Position numbers and translations under genes: made by a program
The notes under the pieces: generated by a model
Database searches by the model: none
Told to the model about the DNA's origin: nothing
What the model saw: the letters and a program-made list of their open reading frames with translations, nothing else
Assembly (NCBI RefSeq): GCF_003254395.2
Contig: NC_037640.1
Coordinates: 6,430,289 to 6,494,288 of the forward strand
Origin: Apis mellifera
Taxonomy: Eukaryota; Arthropoda; Insecta; Hymenoptera; Apidae
Direction of reading: 5' to 3'
DNA length: 64,000 nucleotides
Shown: piece by piece, positions 38,984 through 52,662 of the stretch
How positions within the stretch are numbered: position 1 is the first letter of the stretch
Layout of the letters: each line of letters starts with the position of its first letter

Positions 38984-40160
38984 CGGTATAAATGGTCGGA
39001 GCTTTAACTAGAAAATATCTTTATGAACCTTGGCCTCGTGAATTTAGCATGTATAGCACAGTTCGAGGCAACAAGTTCGCGACAATTTCTCTCTCTCTCT
39101 CTTGAGTTTACACGAGATCCTTTCTTCTCTGTGATCGATTGATTTCTCTCAACTTTTTCTCTACGCTTGTTCAAGGATTGATTAATTGTACGAAATCTTA
39201 TTATACAGGATGTTTTCGAAATAATGACATGAAAAAGAATAAACAGAATTAATTGAACACGGAATTTTTCAAATTATTTAAATTGAATTTTTTCTATTAT
39301 TTTATAAAAAAAAATGAAAAAGAATTTTTTTATTGGATAGAATAAATATAATATGTTATTCTGAGAGAAGAAATGAATCAAGTGGGGAAATATTATTAAA
39401 AGTTTGGAATCATGGAAAATAATAAAAACAATATGAAATGTTTAATATGCATGAACACGATGAATCTTTAATATTTTATCAGTATTCGTTACGGAGTTTG
39501 AGTCATTTCCATTTATTACTCACCCATGTAGTATATTAAAACTGAATAAATTCTGAAAATTTATTTTTATAAAAATAATTGCGACAATCTCATCAAGTAT
39601 CATCATAAATGTTTTTTTAGTACTTTTATCAATCAACTCTATCTCTTTCAGCGTAGTATCCATTACATTAAAATAATACATAATGAATTTTCCAAATTTA
39701 TTTTTCCAACGTATTTCTACTTTCAATTTACAATGTTATCTCATTTCAATCTTCATCTCCACTTATGCAAATATCTGTACACGAATAAGATTAATGTTTA
39801 GCGAATTAGCAAAGGTATTTTCGAGATTTTCGAGACTTGGAAAATTCTAATTTATTGCATTTCGAAACTTCCACGAAACAATCCCTTGCAAACCTGCAAA
39901 CTTTCGAATAACTCGTAATTTAACACTAATACTGAACCAAACTATTCTTGAACCTACCATCTATTCGGAAAAGAACAGGCCAGATATTAATTAAAACCTG
40001 TATACGACTTTCAAATTCTAAATATCATTTCAAATCTAATGAACAGCGCAAAGTCCATAAATTATTAACCGACAACAGATTCCACCTCTTAGAGCAAATA
40101 TTCCTAACTATGGGCGCGCTAACAGGCGAGAAGTTTAATTAATCACAATGAAAACATAGA

Positions 40161-40184
40161 GAAAGAGAGAGAGAGAGAGAGAGA
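40161..40184. repeat. (GA)n microsatellite
   Basis: A GA run with one AA interruption, to the left of a CpG-rich patch. Other short GA/CT runs lie at about 37434-37451, 39088-39102, 49391-49418 and 55271-55287. Confidence 0.85.
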
Positions 40185-42230
40185 AAGGAACAGGGACGGC
40201 GAAATTACAAGTCGAACCACGTGGGGTCGAGGAATAACAAGATATTCGCATTTCCCTCGAACGATATTTTCTTCTCGCTGAGTTAGCCAGTTTATTTTCT
40301 GAAAGGAACGATTCCTACTGTGACGTCTTCCTGTATCGGTAACGTGTCTTCGAGGGAAACGGGAGCGATGAGAGTGAGAGAAAAGATGGGGGAAGGGAGA
40401 GAGAAAGAGTAGGTATGTGTATTTGGAATTTCTGACTCGACAGGACGCCAGAATCTAGGAGAGAGAAAAAAAAAAAAAACTGGAAGGGAGAAAGCATTCT
40501 CGCGCACCCTCTTGCTCGTCGCCGACGTCTGAACTGGATCGGTGCAATACGACGAAACCCGACAGCATGGAGCCGGCCAGTTCCGTCTGACTTCCTACGG
40601 TCGTTGCTCCACTTTGCTCGTGTATTCACGCGTTCTACGTCCACTCTACACATACATCCTCACACAGAGTCCCCTGATTATCGTCCAATACCATATTCTA
40701 GCTCGTACACACACCCTCTTTCTCTTTCCTCCTGCGTCGCATCGCGCCATGTATTTACATACATGCAACCATGCGTTCATGAAATTACGCGCCAACCTTC
40801 ACCCAACTTTTCGTCGTAATCGTATCCACGCGACATTTTCGTCTGGAGGATATATAGGGTGTGCAGAGAAAATAGGTAGAAAATTGAAGGACTAGAGTCT
40901 GGAGATTGAAATAAAGGGAGGAAGTTTTTATAGGGCGTACGGAATATATTTTAGCGGTATTTTCAAGAGGAAATAGAGTATTATATTGTTCTATCTTCGT
41001 TTCAACTTATCCAATTTATTAAACAATCGGATTGCTTAATAATTTTTATACATCGGAATAAAATTTGGTTCTATTCTAATCTCCGAAAGAGTCGTTTCTT
41101 AAATTTTCTAGCTATTCTTGTAACATTGTGTACTTTTGAAGCACTGTGTATACACGGGGGTGAAAACTTTAAGAGAGGAATTACGATCGAGCGTGAGTTA
41201 CGAGTATCGGTTGCCAACGAGATAGTTGGCCGGCTTCCGAAAACCAGCGACACGCTGCCTTTCGTTGACCTTAATGTAGCGGACAACCGCGGGGATATTA
41301 ATGGGGATATTTCTTCTTTAAGGGAAATGGGATTGTTGATTACGGGTCGACGTATTTTGGTCACCGTCTTCCAGGATCCGTCGAGAGAAAAGTTTATCGT
41401 TTCTCGTCTCGATGAGCAAGGGTTCGGGCTTTATTATAGACCCTTCGTAAAATGTCCTTTCCTGCGGGCTTGCTCTCCGCGATCTGGAATTACGTACACG
41501 TGTACGTTTATACAGGGTGTTCGAAATGAATGGAATGATTGAAACGATTCTGAAGAACAAATACTCTTAACATTAATATTATAGAATTAATTCGTATATA
41601 TTAATATTTTGTTCACATATACTTATTATATAACGTAAAATTAATAAGTTATTATTTTCCTTTAAACAAATTTGCGAAATTTCAATTGTTCTCGTTTCCA
41701 ATATTTCTTTCGTATTCGAAAAATATTCGATTATTAAAGTAAAGATTTGATCAATATTTTTGCAACTTTTCCATTTGTTTCGGAATCACTCCTTACACAT
41801 TTTTACTCTCTTTGAACACCAGGCATATAAATATCAAAGGGTATCACGTTTCTGAAAGCCACACCTTTATAAATGTACGGTCACCGTCAATCCTTGCACA
41901 ATTTTCCGCCGGGGGTTTCAATACGCGTTCATGTACGACCATGTACGACCAAATGTCAGTGGGGGTTGGTTACACATATGTATACTTTACCCGATAATGG
42001 GAGCAGTGAAACACTTGCTCTGCTTTCCTCCCCCTCCCCTCTCTCTCTTTCTCCGTTTCTCTCCATGTAGCCACCCTTCGTTGGAATCTTGACACGCAAG
42101 AAATTTACTGTAATATTACCCTCGACCGAGACTCGATCCAACTGGGACGTTCAAGGCATTACTCCACTTTTGGTCATGTTTTGGTGACATCGTAGACATT
42201 CATTGTCCTCGTTGGTTCTTAACGAGCCAG

Positions 42231-42257
42231 TTTCTTCTTCTTCTTCTTCTTCTTCTT
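42231..42257. repeat. (TTC)n trinucleotide repeat
   Basis: A second TTC run of about nine units on the same strand as the one at 37.9 kb. Confidence 0.9.
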
Positions 42258-45200
42258 GTTCCTTCTCTCCGCCCTGGAAAGGGACGATCGTTCGACTGTG
42301 AGAACGACTCAGAGATGAGTTACGAGGCTTTTTCGGATGAAACATCGTTGGTTGCGTTTATTGGTAATCGTTGCGTTTTTACGGTTAGACCGGCTGAAAA
42401 TTTATAGCTCGATATTTGGGGTGAGTCGCTCGAGAATGATCTTTTTCTCCTGAAAGTATTCTAATGAGATAGAAAGCCATCGCTCCAATTTCGTTGCCTT
42501 GTTTCGAAACGTTGCTGGAGCATTCTCGTTCGATGCTAATGACGTCGGTGATGAACCTTCCTTCTAAGAACCCTTTTTTTTTTGGACGAGTGGCACGAGT
42601 ATTTGAGAGGATCGAGATTGATAAATGTGCTCGTTCTCCTGTCAAGTAGATGAATCGCTTTTTGTATTTGCCTCTGTTATTCCCTTATGTATTTAGACCC
42701 TCCTACAAGTTTAACAATGAAGAACGTGAAGAAATCACTCTGTCTTCTCGCAATTTCGCTTCACATTTGCCAACAATAGAGGATACATCATACCGACACT
42801 GTAAAATGTTATTTCAACATTTGATGTTTCCTTTTCCCAGTATCGTTTTTACCAGAATCGCTTCTTTTTTCGTTCATCTTTTGTTCTCCTGAATATATTT
42901 ATTTTTTTTTCACACTCATTACCCACATTTTTTAACACCAATTCTTTACTATTTTATTAAAAATTTCTACGAAAGGAAGAAGAATACGTCTCCATTTTCG
43001 TACGCCGCCAGGTTCAATCATTTATCGAAGCTTATCTTAACCACCCACGCTTCTATTTTCCCCTTCCTTGTAAAGAATCGTATCTCCCGGAATCCTTCGA
43101 TTTATAAACTTTAACTCGACACACCGATCTAAACCTAAGATTCCCTTCCTGACACTGACAAATAGTGGGAAAACGGACATGTTTTCCAGGAAGGAAAGGA
43201 ATGTAGATCCCGCGTCACGAGATCACGACGCAGTGGTAAATACCATTTCCTCTCATCGAGGAGAAGGTTTCTTCTCGGTTCAGAGAACATTCAATGTTTC
43301 CTTCCTTCGAGTAGCGAAAGGCGATGTGCAAGTCGACCGACAGTTTCGAAGAAACGAAACTGTAGTATCGAGATGTGAAAAGATGACGGAAATTCTTCGT
43401 TCTCCAACCTTTGAGAGGAGAGTTTCTGACGGGTTGTTGCGCGATTGTGTTGATTTATGATACATTTTTGAAGTACGCGGAATACACAGACTTATTGTTG
43501 CAAATTGGTGAAAATTGATGTTTTCTTTTGTCCTTGTTAGCAACATTATAACTAGAGAGTTGCAACTATAAAAGACTTAACAAAAAGTGTTTGTACATTT
43601 GCACGGGAGCTTAAACGATAGTCGAAAGATAGATAGTTATTAGTTAGAAACTGGTGGTTTAATTTAAACTAGAACTAAAAACTAGGAAGTGCATCAAGAT
43701 AAGAAAAGGATTTATATATATGTAACAGACACTGGGTATAGATCTAACTAAAGTTTCAAAGAAGTAGCTCGATATTAAATACGAGAATCCTCTTAATATT
43801 GTCGCTCTATCTTAGACAAGTATTGTTTCAAATTTTTTTCTACTGATTTTACCAAATTTTCCATTAATATTTCTTTGACACGCGAATATCGTGAAACATT
43901 CGTGAAATATCTAATCCTTTTGGTAAAGTCGAAATCATATATAATTTAAATTGCGCACACTATCCTGTTGAATGTAAAAATTATTTCTGTATATTTGAGG
44001 ATAAGATTGAATTAAATTGAAAAGGGATAAACACATGTTCGCGTTATTTGAAACTCAATTTCATCCCTCGATCCAATCTTCCATCAAGAATCGAAGCCCC
44101 GTGATTTCGAAGACACGATCCGCAAATACCATTGATTAAATCAGACGAAAAGAAAACCAGATAAATAGAATCCCCGCCATATCTCCCCTCTTCTCTTCTA
44201 CCTTCTGTCCCTTCCCGATTTCCTTCCAGATTTTTCCATTTCATTTCTCCCAAAATCTTCGAGCATGATTGCCGGCAAATTGTTTCACGGAGTGCGTGAA
44301 ATTGTACGTGCCTAAAACAAATTGTAGCGAACAACATGGCGCATTCTGTATTCCACGTAGGACATATAGGGGGAGAGAGAGTACGTGACATTTGTTAGTG
44401 CGTATTTAGGTTAAGCCGCGATAACGCAGGCGACACGATACTCGATAAGTGGCGACGCATAAATTTCAGATATCATTAAGAGATCGGTCTTTTTTACATC
44501 AGCGGTTCTCAATCTTAGATACGGTTGGTCAATACGTCAAAATTCGAGGATACACTATTATAAAATCTTAAAATCTGTTAGCTCCGCGTTATTGATTGAA
44601 CACAGTTTAATTTAGATATTGAAAATCTGAGAAGTAATTTTGATGATATATAGAAAAAAATATAAAATATTCGTACTAGATTTGTATATAAATGGAAGTC
44701 TCGATACTTGGAAAATTCCAATTTTGCATTCATTTTTCAAGCAAGAAAAATCGAAAGGATGAGTCTTTTTTGATGGAGCATCATCGATTTTTTTATATTT
44801 TATAGATTTTTTTATTAGAAGTAGTATTAAAGAACAGGAATAGTCTATCGAAGTGAAAATTACGATATTCTCTATTTTATAGAGGATTAGAGTATTTTTC
44901 TTTCGGATACGCGAAGCAATAAAGATTGAGAATCGTTTTTCTACAGGAAGAGCCTCTTTCGGTGTCGTGAAAAAAGATCATATCTCATCCAGCTGGGGAA
45001 AAAATACGGCGCCAGTCGCTCGTTAAGGGTGCCGACCTGTGAAACTTTGAAAATGACATTGCGATATGTCGCTTCGCAAGGCGCAATTAGGGTTGTCTGT
45101 TCGCGATCACCATGATTACACGTAGCCGAGCGGAATTCACGATATTTTCCTGGACATTTGCGGTAATATAGCGATGTCTCTACTGTTATCCTGTATTCGA

Positions 45201-47563
45201 GTATTAAATTCAGTACTCCGTCGTATTTTTACACTCACTTTCCAGAAATATTATTAGTCGTATTAGTCGTAAATTTCATCGATTTCATTTGCAAGTCTGG
45301 TTAAATTATTTTTATTATCTTCGATTTTGTTATTCCATTTGCAGAAGGATTATTTAAAGTATTGCTCCTTGACACGAAAATATGAATCATTTGTGATTGA
45401 TAATTAAGAAAGAATCTGTCATCTGAAAAAAGTTACTTCAAAGTTATGAGTTCTTCTAATAATTTTATTTACTTCTGCTTTTTCATTATTACACATATTT
45501 AAAATATATTTCCAAAATTGAATAAAAATATTAATATCAATGCAATAATAACTCTTCTCACCGTTAACGATATAGAAAGGAATATTTCCATCATATAAAA
45601 ATCATAAAAACGCCTTTCAATTTCATCTTTCTCGATGCTATCTAAGTTTCGATTAACGACAAAGCTTTAATTGCTCCGGATCGAGTTAAATTTTCCACGA
45701 GAGAGCATGAATCTTAATGTCCACTTTCCATAATTCATCTTTCCAAGACGTCATTTTTCCTTCTTTCTCTTCTTGCTTCATCCCTCTCTCTTCTTATTAA
45801 CCGAGCGTTCGATTCGCACATCGGCGAATCCTCTTTCAATTTCAATTTCCACCTTATCCGCCCTCTTCGTTTCGTAAATCCGCGCTTGCTTCTTCATGCA
45901 AAGGGGTCGTTCTTCCAACGAATAATCGGGGTCAAATGCGGATGGGATGCAAACCGAATCGTGAACATCCAGTTACATCCGGAAACTTCGTGTCCAATCG
46001 ACAAATGAACATTTCTTCGCTCGCGAGAGCAAACAACGGGGGGATCGTGACTCGAGTATCAAAATAAATTCACGAGTATCCCTCGAATCGAGCCAAAAAA
46101 ATTTAACGTTCACATTCCACGTAAAGTCTCTCCAATTTCAAAGTTTAACGATCTATCTACTGAAAAATCCAGTATGGGGAGACTCTTTTTTCCAGGAGCG
46201 ACCAGCGATATTGCTTCTCGAATATCGACTTTTGTCGATATTGACTCGGTTAAAGTAGCTTGGGAGACAGGATTGGCGCGGTGAGAAAGTGGAGAAAAAT
46301 GGTCGAAATCGGTGGAAATTTCGCGATGGAACAACAGATTCTGTGCTTGGGGGGATAAAGCACGATCAAGGATGACTGCAAATACGGAGAGCGGGGTGGA
46401 GAAAGAGAGTTATCTTCTCGGTGTTCAATGAAGATCGACTGTGGTTGGGATGCGTTGGCTAGCAAATAGGAGAAGGAAGCAGGAGACGAAGACAAACCGC
46501 GCAATTTTCCACGACACGCGAAATCCATTCCAACGAAGAAATCGGGATTCCTCGCGTTGCTTTGTAAATTCTTTACCTCCCCGTAGGGTTGTCTCTGCCT
46601 CTTGGCACGCGAGATTTATTCGACGACGTTTGCCCTCGAAAACTCTTGACGAATAAGCAGAAAAATTTCGTTGTACGCGTTTACATCGCGATAAACATCC
46701 CTCATCCATATTCAGGAGCGTGATTCCTGAAACGTGGTCGAGTTATCAACGCGAGATAAAATTGTAAAAATTGACCCAGTTGGGAATTTGTTAAAGGAGA
46801 AAAGAAAAAAATTATAGGAATTTATAGGAATCATTATTGTTGTTATGGTTGTCGTTGTTTAAGATTTTATAAAAGATTATTTCCTTAGTCACCCTTGGAA
46901 ATCAATCGTTTAACAATTTCGAGAGATTAATTTTTTAATCGAGAGATTGAAACGAGGACTGAATTGATCTATTATTATTAATACTTTTTTTTTTTTAATT
47001 TATGTCGAGAGAGATTATCGGTCATTGAATGATCGTGAAATTGTCGGTCGGGAAATCTGGCGGAAATATAATATTTGCGGACAAAGTGGATTAAAGATTT
47101 GAGTGGATTTGACCGATTCGTATGCGAATTTGTACATTTTAATTTGTCATCCTTAGCTTGTGATATCCGATCGATTCGAAATTAAACGACGATAATGTTC
47201 CTGCGTGTTATTCGTTTATGCAATTTATATCTAAAGTTGTATGCCGTTTTGTTGCGATAACAATGTGGATATTGTTATGGATTTATCGTCCATTACGGTT
47301 TGATAATGAATAACAATTGAACAATTGAAACGGGAAAAGAATAAATGTTAGATAAACGGCTGGGCAAATCACTGGATATAATTGTTTATTAATTATTACA
47401 TATTAATTCCATTTTCATCAAATGAAAATGAGGCGAGCGTGACGTCGACAAATGCGTAAAATTTGTATACACTTAGCCAATCAATTTGCAAATTGATAAA
47501 CAGTAAAGGGGGATAAGTAATTCAAACTTTGGGTTGAACGCGTAAGCCTTGAAATTTCCTGGA

Positions 47564-47582
47564 ATATATATATATATATATA
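47564..47582. repeat. (AT)n short run
   Basis: About nine AT units inside the putative long intron. Confidence 0.85.
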
Positions 47583-50070
47583 CTTTGCAGTGTATTAAAT
47601 TTTCGTATTAACAACTATCCGTTTAATCCGATTTTATCTCTTAATAAACAGAGAATCCCTCTGTCACTTTGTTCGAACCTTCTCCTGTATCATCCCATCA
47701 GCTAGATCTCATCGGACGGATCTACACGCGTAGAAAACTTTCCGTTCCATTATATTCTCCCCTCAGGCTTTGACATTGTACTATTTTCCACTTGATACTA
47801 CTATTAATCGGCCAGATACAATCTTCGAGAGTTACGCGAATTAATTATCCGTTAAAATGTACTACATAGAGATTAGTTTCGCCTATTACGCGATATTCGT
47901 GTCGGAAGTAATTTAAATTTCAATAAATTCAAAAGTAATTACTTAATTACGCTTAATTAACCGGTCGTTTAAAATTCAACTTGTAACGATACATATTGTA
48001 GCATCCATTCAAATATTAGCGAGATAATGCAACGCGGAAATCGTGCATATTGCACTTTGCGCCGATGAATATAACGCGCGGTGGATATTAATTGTAATGT
48101 TATTTATCACGGGCAGCGTATTAAGCGTCCACGCACAATTCGATTCTTATTATCACGTTCTATTATCAAATAATCTTTTCTCACTCGTCGAATTTTCAAA
48201 TGGATCGAATTTTATCCCGGCGAATTGGCACAAATCGGATATCCCTTACTTGGTTTAAGCCAGTCTCGTGTCAGCGAGATTTTAATCCTCGTTATCCTTG
48301 TTGTTCGTAGACGTTGGTTGGTTTATTTTGGGATACATCCATTCATACACGGCGCGAAACAGTAAGCTCCGTGAAAAAAGGATGAATAACCCTTTCAAAA
48401 CCCGCCCGACTGTGTGCACACGGCTGTTTCACGATGATATATTACACGGAAGATATTTAATCCTTCCTCAACGATGAAAAAAATATTTCCCGCGTTAACA
48501 GGATTTTGTAATGGCACTCCAACTCTCTTCGTTACTTTTTTATTAATATTCAATCTCTTGTTAAGTTGACGTTAGAGCCTCTTACGTAACTCTTAGTCGT
48601 TAGTTCGTTACTTTGCTTGTTGCTGCTTATATATGAAGAATATTATTATTATTATTTAGGGGCTGAGGATGTTCATGCATTTATGCATAAAATTTAAATG
48701 AATAAAAATCTATATACAGAGTGTAAAAAAGTATGCAAAATGTTGGAGATATACTTATAATATATATTACTATGGTTGAAGATTAAGTTGAATATTTATT
48801 TAAATTGGAAATTATTTGATGTAAAATTTATTTCTTTTTTTTTTTACAAACGTTGCAAATAATGCCATTTCGATTTCTTTGATACATAGACAGAAGATAA
48901 ATTTTGTGAACGTCTGACAATTGTATAATTTTTAATGTTAATTTCATTACTTCCCACGTGAGATAATATCATGTGGAAAAAGTTAAAATGTCATACGTTG
49001 GAAATATGGTTTATTAAGATACGGTACATTAATAATAAATAATTTCTGAATCTATATTGTCTATATATAATTTTGAAACTTTAAAACAATCGTGTCGACG
49101 TTGCGGAAAAAAAGAAAAAGAAAAAACAAAATTTCGATCTTTTGGACTGGTCGAAACAACTTCATAATTTTAAAATTCTAAAAACTGTGGAAACTTTATG
49201 GGAAGTCTCTTCATAAAAATTCAAAGAAACTTTTCTTTCGTGGTATCTTTCTTTCAAGAATTTTCTTTACCACGGAGATCTCAGCAACCTTCCAAAAGAA
49301 ATCTGTAGAGGTAGCATGATTGATCCCAAGGTAGCGATAAAAATTCGCTCTACTATGTTTCTACCAACTAGTCCAAACTTGAATGAGAAAAAGAGAGAGA
49401 GAAAGAGAGAGAGAGAGTAATTGAAAAGTTACAAACACGAATCCCGAAGTACATGGAATATGCATCAGAAGCATTGCTACGATCTCATGGAAACTATCAT
49501 TCATCTAACGTTTCATTGATCGAATAATTCGCGGCATTAAGGAAGAAAACGAATGAATGTGAATTTCTGTGTCGTAAATTCAAAAATCTGCAACATACAT
49601 TCGAACGATAGAAGTTTCTACTTCGTACAATCGACGTAAAAGCTTCTTCACTGGGGTATAAATTCGACTTGGACCAAGTTTGTGAAACTTTCCGCTCTTT
49701 TTGCTCGGTCGTGTTTCAACGATTGAAAAGATACGAGAGATTGAAAAGATAGAAAGTTTTTTGGGGGTTAATTAATCGGTGATCGACCGTTGTCTCGGTG
49801 AAAAATCTACTTCACATCTTTGAAATTCGATCTAAATCGATAGTTCTTTAAACTTTTGAACCGTGGAACACTAATCGTATGAAAATTTTACGACACCGAA
49901 ATAATATTATGTTTAAGATAGAAATATCTTTGGTAATTTATATATCGAAGCCAACATTAGAAAATATTTAAATCTAAAAAAAAAAAAAAGATCATATATG
50001 AAGCGTGTCCAGAGTGTAAAATTATCTTGGTCTGTAGTTTTTAAGCTTCGTTACCATTTGAAGTTTTCCT

Positions 50071-50255
50071 GTGTAAATTGTGCCCAAAGGGAAAATTTTC
50101 CTGACATTTCTCTGGCATTGCAGCTAACTTTTTCATGAGCCAAAAAACACATTGAAATTGTTTGACCCTAAACCCTCCTCTCAACCTCTAAAGAAGTTAA
50201 CTGCAATGCTGGCAAAACGTGGAAAAAATACTCTCTTTTGGACACTATTCACACC
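50071..50255. repeat. 185-bp imperfect inverted repeat (hairpin element)
   Basis: The left arm 50071-50130 and right arm 50193-50255 are reverse complements with scattered mismatches. The best-matching part is TGGCATTGCAGCTAACTT (50113-50130) against GAAGTTAACTGCAATGCTGG (50193-50212). The outer ends pair GTGTAAATTGTGCCCAAAG with the complement of CTTTTGGACACTATTCACAC. The loop is about 62 nt. No coding potential. This fits a small non-autonomous hairpin transposon (MITE-like), or less likely a hairpin RNA gene. Confidence 0.7.
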
Positions 50256-52639
50256 AAGTAGCTTCAAATTACTAAAATAATCTAAATTAAGTTAAAAAAG
50301 TCTTATATTTTCTTTTTTTAAATTTTAATTTTATGATATTTATAATATATGATAAATTCATAGAATAATAATGTCCTGTACACTTATATTTAACAAATAC
50401 TATCAATATTAGGGATATCTAATAACTTATAGTTTGTAAACAAATTATCAGTACACTTACACGCTTTTACTAACATTAATCGTGAACATTTGATGTTACA
50501 AAGATATAATGCGTAATATGACATTAAATTTGTTGTTGGTGCTATATCGACGATGTTTCGATGGAACAGCAATATCGATATTTCTTTCTTCGAATAGTGA
50601 TTCGTCGATTCTTATTGATGAATGGCCACTATAGATGGATGGGCACAACGTATACTAATTGTAAATCGACAAAACGCTTCGATAGCAAATGTCGTGTCGA
50701 AGAATGACATCGATATTTCTTTCGCAGCTACGAATATATAGATAATTTATTGCACACTATTATTATCGATGTACAGCATCGTTAGATCGACACGTTAACT
50801 TCAACAAGTGATAACGAATGTATTAAGAATCCAATTTTTTTTTTAATTTCTTCATCATCTTCTTATTGTTGTTACTTATTATTATTATCGAGAAAGATTA
50901 AACGGGAGAAAGAAAATGGAGAAGGGGGCGAGGAAGCGCGACGTCATTTTTCACCGACAAACTTTCAACAGCTGCAGCACCGACAAATCGTTCTCTGTCG
51001 AGTTGATTTCGAAACGATTTCTCATTGGGCGAATTTCCGGCTACGAATATCGTCGTATCATCTCGCGCGTTATGAAATGTCATTGAAAACGGACGGATAT
51101 TTTACGCTGTATCTCTTCCCGTGGAAATAAAATCTGTTGTTCCATTGTGGCCAACGATTTTGTCTTTTTTTTTTCTTTTTTTCTTTTTGACGAAGCTTCA
51201 TGCACGAATAATTGCCATATTCTAAGTTAATCACGTGTACGTCCATTCGCGGTTAAACCCGGTTAACCGCGATTAAACGATTGAATCGTCGTGGATTTTT
51301 TTTTCCCCTCGTATACACTTTGTTCGAGAATAGGATTATCCATATGTTAATTCAAGTAGCAGATTAAAATTAACACGATCATCTCGATTATATTTTAATT
51401 GTCGGCGAAATTTTGTCGTCGAAAGATTATCAAGAATTTCATTTTTAAATAGATTTTCATAATTATCCTCCATTTCTTTTTACACGTGTCTTTTTTGTGT
51501 AAGATCAATTTAAGAGTTAGCTTAAAGCGAACAATTTTTTCCATTTCATTCGAGAAAAGATTTTTGCTTCAGACAGACTTGTATTTAACGATTTTGATTG
51601 AAGGGATACAAGAATTAAAAATCTTATAAAATTAATAATTTTTTAATAATTTCTGACAGTATTTATGAGAACGTCTGAGAGCATAATTGGCATGTATAGA
51701 AAAAAAAAATTTCGTTGCAATTTTATCTCACATCGTAAATTGCAAGGGAAGATACAATCGATTTATAGTTTCTAACATAGTTGCATAGTCCCGGGGTGAA
51801 CAAGTTCGAGTTTTCGATTGAAGAAAATTGTTTTTATCGATCAGAGTTTTCATTTATAAGTTGTTACAAAGTATGAGAAAGTGGATCACGAAGCTCATCT
51901 TAACAATGCACGGTGTGAGATTAATCTTGAGTCCGCTGCTGTTATAATTAAAGAAGAAATGAAGAGAAAAAGGTTAGAAAAGGTGACCATGAGATTACGT
52001 ACGTAATTATTATCGTGTCGCAAGAAATCGCCATCAGACGAGAAAGAGAGTTTTCATTCCAATTGTTTTTCCAATTTTCTCTACTCTTCTTTTCTTTTTC
52101 TTTTTTTTTGTCTGTCAAATCACTTCCTTTAATACAGGATATCTATATCGAATAAACTTTCGTTTATTTTCTCAAAAGATAAATTGAAATTCGCAAATTT
52201 CCTTATATTTTTTTTATTTTCATCCATTCATATTGGCAAGCATTTTCGAGAGAAGATTGTTGTATCGATTCTCCATTTTCGATTTCTATGATATCTTTGT
52301 TTCTTATTATTGTTATTTTTAGCTCCTATTCATCTCGCGGGGAATAATAAAATATAAATAAATTTGATTAGCTCGTTTCTTTTGTCGGTAAACGTACACC
52401 AGGCGTATTGTATTTTCAATTTTCTCGCAAATATATATTTTACTTTACTTTCATTAAATCTACTTTTATTTCTATATTTATATATAATACAAACAACGAC
52501 AAATTATCATCCCCGATATGATATAATAACACATTACGTTCGGTTAATCTAAAACATTTTTCTCGATTGGCAAAAAATATATCCTTTATGTTGTTCAATA
52601 TATATTTCAATATATTTATACGAGCGATGACTTTTTTTC

Positions 52640-52662
52640 AAAAAAAAAAAAAAAAAAAAAAA
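52640..52662. repeat. Poly-A run
   Basis: A run of more than 20 A. No retroposed gene body is visible upstream. A second run lies at about 53322-53341. Confidence 0.85.

Noticed and set aside
41126..41542. 138-codon plus-strand frame
   Set aside because: Open and of mixed composition, but no family resemblance, no clear splice model, and an overlapping open frame on the other strand. Kept only as a CpG patch.
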